Positions 53,916 to 62,000 of a DNA stretch of 64,000 nt are shown piece after piece. Each line of letters starts with the position of its first letter. Position 1 is the stretch's first letter. The position numbers were made by a program, and so were the translations under genes. Under the pieces are notes generated by a model. It was not told the origin of the DNA and did not search any database. It saw only the letters and a program-made list of their open reading frames with translations. Source of the stretch: Cytophagales bacterium (GTDB lineage: Bacteria; Bacteroidota; Bacteroidia; Cytophagales; UBA9547); NCBI GenBank assembly GCA_013297755.1, contig JAAFIH010000006.1, positions 20,792 through 84,791 on the forward strand, given 5' to 3'.

Positions 53916-54125
53916 ATAAAATTTACTTTTAAGTTATACTATTTTGTTTTTTGGTAACTTCAAAAAATCCTTTTAAATTTCAAAAACATTACTCTAATCC
54001 CAACAAGACAGCTTTGCTCAAAACTTTCGATTTTTGAGGCAAATGAAAGGGTGTCAATTGAAATAGAAGAGAGATGTGCCTTACATTAAAAAAACTAAAA
54101 AATTTGTCTTTTTCAAATGCAATAA

Positions 54126-55076
54126 ATGATATATACAAATAATGATGAGCGTACTTTTAAAACATTAAGGCTAAGTTTGACCAATGATTGTAATTTGGCA
54201 TGTAGTTATTGTGTAAAAGAGGTATCTAAAAAAATCAAAAATTCACAATTAAAAGCATTAACAGTTGAAGAGTTAACAAAAATAATTTTTCAATTACATC
54301 ATACTTTAGATTTAGAAACGATAAGACTTACTGGCGGAGAACCTACGCTATACGCCAACATAATCCCACTGATAGAACAATTAATCCCATTTGGAGTTAA
54401 GATAAAACTTACTACCAATGGATTTTTGCTCAAAAATTTGCTTCAAAAATTACCTTATAAGGTTTTTGATTCTATCAATGTTTCAGTTGATGCACTCGAT
54501 GAGGAGCTTTTTTTCAAAATTAGCAAACGAAGAGGCTTATCTAAAATACTTGAAGGCATAGCACTAGCCAAAGCCCAAAACATTGACTTGAAAATCAATA
54601 CTGTGGTCATGCGAAATGCTAATATTAGTCAAATCATACCACTTTTGGATTATGGATTTGAAAATAAAATACCAATTAGATTTTTAGAATTAATGAAAAT
54701 GGGTCATGTTCATACAGGCGATTTTTCAGAATTTTTTAGTCAAGCAGAAATCTTAGAAGTAATAAAATCAAAATTTGAAATTACAAAATCAAAAAGAAAA
54801 ACATCATCAACTGCCAATTATTGGCAAACCAACAAAGGGGCTGTTTTTGGTATAATTGCTAACGAGTCGGAGCCTTTTTGTAGCGATTGTAATAGATTGC
54901 GTTTGGATAGTTTTGGTAATATTTATGGCTGTCTTAGTAGTAATGAACCTATTTTAATAAAAGATTTGATAGCTAATGACATCTTATTAAAACAAAAATT
55001 GGATATGGCAATGGCTCAAAAACAAAAAACAAAATTTGTAGGTAGTTCATTAAGTATGCTTGATATTGGGGGTTAA
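54126..55076 (+). CDS. moaA: GTP 3',8-cyclase (molybdenum cofactor biosynthesis protein A)
   Basis: A 316-residue radical SAM enzyme for the first step of molybdopterin synthesis. RLSLTNDCNLACSYCVKE holds the CxxxCxxC iron-sulphur site; RLTGGEPTLY and INVSVDALDEELF follow. The second cluster is in FCSDCNRLRLDSFGNIYGCL, and the protein ends in a Gly-Gly pair, both specific to MoaA. No moaC, moaE or mogA gene is adjacent in the window. Confidence 0.93.
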   Translation: MIYTNNDERTFKTLRLSLTNDCNLACSYCVKEVSKKIKNSQLKALTVEELTKIIFQLHHTLDLETIRLTGGEPTLYANIIPLIEQLIPFGVKIKLTTNGFLLKNLLQKLPYKVFDSINVSVDALDEELFFKISKRRGLSKILEGIALAKAQNIDLKINTVVMRNANISQIIPLLDYGFENKIPIRFLELMKMGHVHTGDFSEFFSQAEILEVIKSKFEITKSKRKTSSTANYWQTNKGAVFGIIANESEPFCSDCNRLRLDSFGNIYGCLSSNEPILIKDLIANDILLKQKLDMAMAQKQKTKFVGSSLSMLDIGG

Positions 55077-55392
55077 AAATGGAAAACAGCAATTTTATAT
55101 TTACCCTATTCGTTAGCATAGTGATAGTCATGGCAAACGCATATACATAAAATTTTAAATAAAATTATCTAATATTTTAATAACCCCACCCTAAATCCAA
55201 TTTTACAAAAGCACATTTCTGGCTCAAAACTTTCTATTTGCCCATATACACAGTATCCAAAAAGGGAGAGGTTTTAGAATTAGCTATTCAAGAAGTAGCA
55301 TTTTAAGTAATATTCTTCTTTTTAAATCTATTATATTTTTAAATACGTTTACCCTGTATTCAAATAAGCGTCAAAAAAAGTCAATTCTGAAA
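55077..55392. other. Non-coding gap after moaA
   Basis: AT-rich. Short blocks such as GCTCAAAACTTTC ... ATTTG near 55225 also occur near 54015 in the gap before moaA, hinting at a decayed dispersed repeat. No gene seen. Confidence 0.5.
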
Positions 55393-55765
55393 GTTAAATA
55401 AATACTTGAATTTATATACATAAACAACTGATTATCAATGATTTATGATTTTTTTGACAATAGATTATGCCATTACAATTCGATTTTCATTGATAATATA
55501 ATCCAAAATTTTTACCAATAAAATATTTTAAAGAATTTTGTAAATTGAAAATAAAATTCACCCTATTTTAATGAATTATTTATTAAAATAGTATATTGTT
55601 TTGATTTAATTTTCAAAACTAATTGAAAAAAGGAAGCATAGTTAAATAAATACTTCTCTTTATAGATATAAACGACTGATTATCAATGATTTATAAATTT
55701 TTTTGAAAATAGATTGTGCCATTACAATTCGATTTCAATGATATAATAATACAAAATTATTTTTA
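55393..55765. repeat. Pair of direct repeats of about 125-130 bp (from 55393 and from 55641)
   Basis: GTTAAATAAATACTT, AACTGATTATCAATGATTTAT or AACGACTGATTATCAATG, and TAGATTGTGCCATTACAATTC-type blocks occur in the same order starting at 55393 and again at 55641, at roughly 80-85 percent identity, separated by about 115 unrelated AT-rich bases. No reading frame runs through them. Confidence 0.65.
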
Positions 55766-55781
55766 TAAAAAATATATATTG

Positions 55782-55899
55782 AACCGAAAAACAAATATTA
55801 CAATTTTATTTAAAATCCCACCCAAACCAATTTCTGTTACGATGCCACAGAATCCAAGTGAGAGAAAAATTATAGGAATGTAATTTTAATTTTTCGGTT
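55782..55899. repeat. MITE-like element, copy 2, with 10-bp terminal inverted repeats
   Basis: The 118-base element starts AACCGAAAAA (55782-55791) and ends TTTTTCGGTT (55890-55899), an exact terminal inverted repeat. Its interior matches the reverse complement of 43500-43598. No gene is inside. The form suggests a small non-autonomous mobile element; the driving transposase is not in the window. Confidence 0.7.
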
Positions 55900-56020
55900 T
55901 GATATAATAAAAAATATTCATCATAAAGTGTAATTTATTACTGAAAATAGTTTTGTAAGGATACAAAATCTGATTTTAAGGTGAGCCTAAGTAATATAAA
56001 ACACGCCAAAAGGCTTTAAT

Positions 56021-56046
56021 AGGAACACGCCAAAAGGCGTGTTCCT
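56021..56046 (-). terminator. Hairpin at the 3' end of the giant T9SS gene
   Basis: AGGAACACGCC at 56021-56031 pairs exactly with GGCGTGTTCCT at 56036-56046 around AAAA. It begins 6 bases after the minus-strand stop codon and is GC-richer than its surroundings. A partial second copy (ACACGCCAAAAGGC) lies at 56001-56014. It probably ends transcription of the large gene. Confidence 0.65.
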
Positions 56047-56051
56047 ACAGA

Positions 56052-59000
56052 TTATTTTCTTCTTAATTCAAAGAAACCTTTGAGCATATCTTCGCCATGG
56101 CTAAAGAAGTAGTAATAGGTGCCATCGTGTAAATAATGGTCGGGATTGTTGCCATCAAAATCGTTTTGATAGTCTTCGGTTTCGTATTTAATTACGCCAT
56201 CTCTATCCATAATGGTTAGTTTATTGGTCATTTTAGGGTTTATACCTTTTACAATAAATATATCATTTTTGCCATCGTTGTTTGGCGACAGTAAATTGGC
56301 TATTTCTAATGCTTGTGGTTTTTTCAAAAACACCATATAATCTTCGGTTTCGCCAACTACGCCTTCGACCATACAACTTTCGTTGGGCGATATTTTACTT
56401 GTTTTCATACTAATACGTACTCTTCGTGGTCCTTCGTATTTGTCGTTTATTCTTATGGCCATACTTTTGATTTCATACAAATTAGTTGCTTCAGACGATG
56501 CTCTTATAAAATCATCTGGGTCGTTGAAACTACCATTGTTGTCGTAATCAATCCAAAGGGCAAAGAATATCAACGATGAGGTATTGGCGGCTACTGTAGC
56601 ACCAATTTTGAAATTATAAGCATTGCCCATTATCAACGTATCTATTTTGCCAGAAGTAGTAAAATCTGTAAATCCACCATTGCACGATTTGTCGGTTTTG
56701 TCTTTAGATTCATCGTTTACTCGTTTGCCAAAATTGAATGTAGAGATAAATGTTTTGTTGCAATTAGACACTGCTGGCGGACACTCTAATACAGCCAAAG
56801 TTTGAGCTAATTGAGCATTTACTGCCGCTTGTGCATCTACATTTAACATCAATGGCAAAGTATTTACTTTAGATAAATTACCCAAATCGTCATATACCAT
56901 ACATATAATATCGCCCATATACACTCTAGCAGAATCTTGGCTTGGCAAGGTTACGTCTATATTGGCCGGGAAAACTATGCTTACTTTTGGTGTCAAGGTA
57001 TCTTGAGGGTTTACCCAATTGATATTTTGTGGCACAAAACTACTTGGTCGATAGCTCCATACATATTTGTAGCCTGGCACTTCTGTAGATTGGAAAGTAG
57101 ATTGCACACCTTTGAACATACTGCGGCTACCAAACATGCCAATCAATGTAGTGGTTTTGATACCTGTACTTGTAGACACTATGGTAATGAATACACTATC
57201 GGCTGGCAAATAATTGTTGTCGCCTTGTTGTATTAATTTCACGGTAGTGATACCATCTTTTTGTCCATTCATCAAAAGACCTACATTTTGAACAATAGTA
57301 GCATCTTTAGTCGAAACTTCGATAGGCAATCCACTGGTTGCATTGGCCGTTAGAGTTACACTTTCGCCTGTTTTGACTCTGGCAAAAGAATTGAAACCAA
57401 CAATAGATTGGGTGGCTGGATTAATTTTGATGCTTCCCTCAGTGTACACAAACAAGTAATTATTATCTTGAGCTTGACTATAAATGACAGTGTATGGAGC
57501 TGATTGCACAGGACTTGTAAGAATTGCTAACGTTTGTCCCACTGGCAATTTATCAATATCGCTTATTTGATCTGCCCCTTTGTAGCCAATGATATTGTAA
57601 ACTAAATCTGGATTTGGCTGATTATACATGCGTTCAAAAATACCACCTATGACTGTCAATGAGGCTTTATCTATTGTTAAAGTACCTGCTATGGTTTGCA
57701 AATCATAATTTGATGATACATTACCAACCGTTTGAGTCAATATTGGATAAGTACCTGCATTAGAAAATTGATTTTCGTTTACATAAGCATAGGCCAATAT
57801 TTGATCGCCATTGCGTAAGCCAGCTATGGATACATTAAAGAAAGTAGGATTATCTTCTCCATATTCTCTGGTATAATCTAGGGCTTTGATAGTTACAGTA
57901 TTTTTTTCGATAGTTAATTTTCCAGCAACAGTCGTAAAGATATATTTATAAGCATCTGTACCAGAAATGATTGGTGTTAAAGTATAAATATCACCTATTG
58001 GACTTGACAGAGAGGCATTGCTTTGTATTGAAATAGAAATATTATCGTTTGAATTGATAGTACCAGTAGTTTCAAAACCATATTGTCCATCGGCTTCGCC
58101 ATATTTTCTAGAGAAATTGCCAGCAGTAATTGTTATAGCAACTGGGTCGGGCACCGAAGCCAATATTTGTAAACGTCCAGATACAGTAGTAACATTATAA
58201 TTGAGTAATGCTGTACCAGATGGAGCAGGGAAAATACTAAAATTAGTACCAGTGGTTGATACATCAGGAGCGTCTGTGCTAAAATCTACCTGTATCAAAT
58301 CATTATTGACAAGACCAGTAAATACAGGTCTAAATTCAAAAGGATTGGTATTATTTTCTACTCTTGATAAATTAGCAGCTGCCACTGTCAAATTAGCCTT
58401 GGTTACAGAAGCTACACCTAATACAGTTACAAAGCCATATTTAGCAGCATCAGAACCAGTAATGATTGGGAAAACAGAGTAATCGCCCACTGGAGAGTTT
58501 GGATTAGCATTTGTTTTAAAAGTTACATATACATAAGGATCTGCGTTTTTGACACCCAATACTTGACCAGAAAATACTGGATTGGCTTGGCCATAATTTC
58601 TACTAAAATTATCGCCAATGACAGTGATACCTGGGCGTATGGTTAAAATACCTGGGAATAATACCAAAGAGTACAAATTCAAATCTATTCCTTCGATTTC
58701 TGGTATGATATTAAATTTGTTGGTTTCGCCTGGTATTAGCTCAGTATCGAAAGTAATTTTTGGTAAACTACCAGACAACAAACCAGTGATGGTTGTAGGG
58801 AAATCGGCAGGGAATGGTTGTCCATCGGCCAAGCTAAAATCATTGGTTCGTACAATCAAGCGTCTGGTACGAATGGTAAGACCACCCACAGTATTTGAAG
58901 TTAAACTATATCTAAAAGCATCAGAACCAGTAATGGTTGCCAATATTGGATAAGTACCAAATGGTGATGTAGGTGAAGTATTTGTATAATAAGAAACCAC

Positions 59001-62000
59001 TATATTGGGCTGCGATGGATTGATACCCAACACAGTACCAACAAATACTGGATCTGGGTTTCCATATTCTCTTACAACATCGGCAACCCTTACTGATAAT
59101 TGTTGTGGAGATAGTATTTGCAATGTACCAGCCACAGTTGTTACCATATAATTACCCAAAGTACTACCAGAAACTATTGGTGTAATTGTATAATTACCAA
59201 TGATATTTGAATTAGCTACATTCAAGAGATATGTTACATTAATAGATTCGCCAGAAGCTAATCCAGTAGTAACATTGCGATAAACTGATTGTGCAGGTAG
59301 GGCTTCGAATTGGAAAATAGAAGCATTATTGACAGAAACAGAAAGTAATGCTGGATTGACTGTAATAGTATAAGCTCTTGTAGCAGTACAATTTCCTAAA
59401 CCTCCTGTAATGGTAAAGTTGTAGTTTCCAACTGCAGTTGAAGCCCCAGAAATTATACCATTATTGCTCAAAGTCATTCCTAAAGGAAGATTTCCACCTG
59501 TTAGCGTGTAGGTTTGAGTATTAGAACCTATACTTTGATTATAATTTGTTTTATAAATAGTGCTTGAAGTTATGTTTGCAAATACTGGTAATGTATTGAC
59601 AGATACTGTAGTACCAACAAAAGTAGCACAACCATTGATGCCAGTAGCAGTAACTCTATAAGATGAAGTTATAGCAGGCGAAACTAAAATACTAGCAGTA
59701 TTTTCTCCATTGTTCCAACTATAAGAACCAATATTTAAGCCAGAAGCAGTAATTCCAAAAGATTGACCCAAACAAATAGCACCTGCATTGCTTAAAGTAA
59801 TGGTTGGAACTTCATTTACAGTAATGTTTGTATTTGAGGTTGCAGAACAACCATTAACATCAATACCTGTTACTGTATATGCTTGGGTTAGGGCTGGAGA
59901 TACCACAATGGCACTTGTTGTACTATTATTAGACCAAATATAGCTAACCGCTCCAATGGCTGACAAAGAAGTTGATTGGGTTTGACAAATGGTAGCGTTT
60001 GCTCCTAAAATTGTAATTGATGGTAATTGATTTACTGTAAGCGATACAGAACCAAAGCCATTGCCGCAAGATCCATTTGAACCTTCAATCAAATAACTGC
60101 CACTAGTTGTTGCTATAAATGCTAATGCATTGTTTGCTATTCCATTGATGGTATAGGTATCTGCTCCCAAGCCTGCAATGGTTACTGGTGTGCCAAAACA
60201 TACTGCATTACTTGGTGCTATTGTGCCTGTTACCGTTGGGATGCCCAATACTGTAACTATGCTTGTAGCTGTGTTTACGCAACTATTAGCATCTGTACCT
60301 GTTACTATATACGTTTGGGTAGTGGCAGGATTTACCGTTATCGCACTGGTGGTACTGCCATTGTTCCAACTATAATTTGCTGCTCCATTGGCTGACATGG
60401 TCGCTGACTGGCCTTGACAAATTGGGGTAGTATTGCCTGTGATATTTATCGTTGGTAGATTATTTACTGTAAGATTTACTGTATTTGTATTGCTACATCC
60501 ATTTGCATCTGTACCTGTTACTGTATATGTGTTGGTGATATTTGGGCTTTGGCTTGTGCCATTGGTTACGCCATTTGTCCAAATGTAACTATTAGCTAAT
60601 GCTCCAAAACCGTTAAATGTGGTCGTTTGGCCAATACATATTGTGGCTGGTGTGGCTGTGGCGGTTATGTTTGGTAATTGATTTACGGTTAGTGTAACCT
60701 CTGTGGCCATGCTTCCACAAGTGCCATTCGAGCCTGTAATCGTGTAGGTAGCTGTTGTATTTGCTATAAATGCTAATGCATTGTTTGCTATTCCATTGAT
60801 GGTATAGGTATCTGCTCCCAAGCCTGCAATGGTTACTGGTGTGCCAAAACATACTGCATTGCTTGGTGCTATTGTGCCTGTTACTGTTGGGATGCCCAAT
60901 ACTGTAACTATGCTTTGGGCTGTGTTTACGCAACTATTAGCATCTGTACCTGTTACTATATACGTTTGGGTAGTGGCAGGATTTACCGTTATCGCACTGG
61001 TGGTACTGCCATTGTTCCATGTATAATTCGCTGCTCCATTGGCTGTCAATGTTGCTGACTGACCTTGACAAATTGGGGTACTATTGCCTGTGATATTTAT
61101 CGTTGGTAAATTATTTACTGTAAGATTTACTGTATTTGTATTGCTACATCCATTGGCATCTGTACCTGTTACTGTATATGTATTGGTGATATTTGGACTT
61201 TGGCTTGTGCCATTGGTTACGCCATTTGTCCAAATGTAACTATTAGCTAATGCTCCAAAACCGTTAAATGTGGTCGTTTGGCCAATACATATTGTGGCTG
61301 GTGTGGCTGTGGCGGTTATGTTTGGTAATTGATTTACGGTTAGTGTAACCTCTGTGGCCATGCTTCCACAAGTGCCATTCGAGCCTGTAATCGTGTAGGT
61401 AGCTGTTGTATTTGCTATAAATGCTAATGCATTGTTTGCTATTCCATTGATGGTATAGGTATCTGCTCCCAAGCCTGCAATGGTTACTGGTGTGCCAAAA
61501 CATACTGCATTGCTTGGTGCTATTGTGCCTGTTATCGTTGGGATGCCCAGTACTGTAACTATGCTTTGGGCTGTGTTTACGCAACTATTTGCATCTGTAC
61601 CTGTTACTATATACGTTTGGGTAGTGGCAGGATTTACCGTTATCGCACTGGTGGTACTGCCATTGTTCCAACTATAATTTGCTGCTCCATTGGCTGTCAA
61701 TGTTGCTGACTGACCTTGACAAATTGGGGTAGTATTGCCTGAAATATTTATCGTTGGAAGATTATTTACTGTAAGATTTACCGTATTTGTATTGCTACAT
61801 CCATTGGCATCTGTACCTGTTACTGTATATGTATTGGTGGTATTTGGGCTTTGGCTTGTGCCATTGGTTACGCCATTTGTCCAAATGTAACTATTAGCTA
61901 ATGCTCCAAAACCGTTAAATGTGGTCGTTTCGCCAATACATATTGTGGCTGGGGTGGCTGTGGCGGTTACATTTGGTAATTGGTTTACGGTTAAGGTAAT

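Noticed and set aside
54126..55076. Molybdenum cofactor gene cluster
   Set aside because: moaA stands alone here; no other moa, moe or mog gene is seen in the window.
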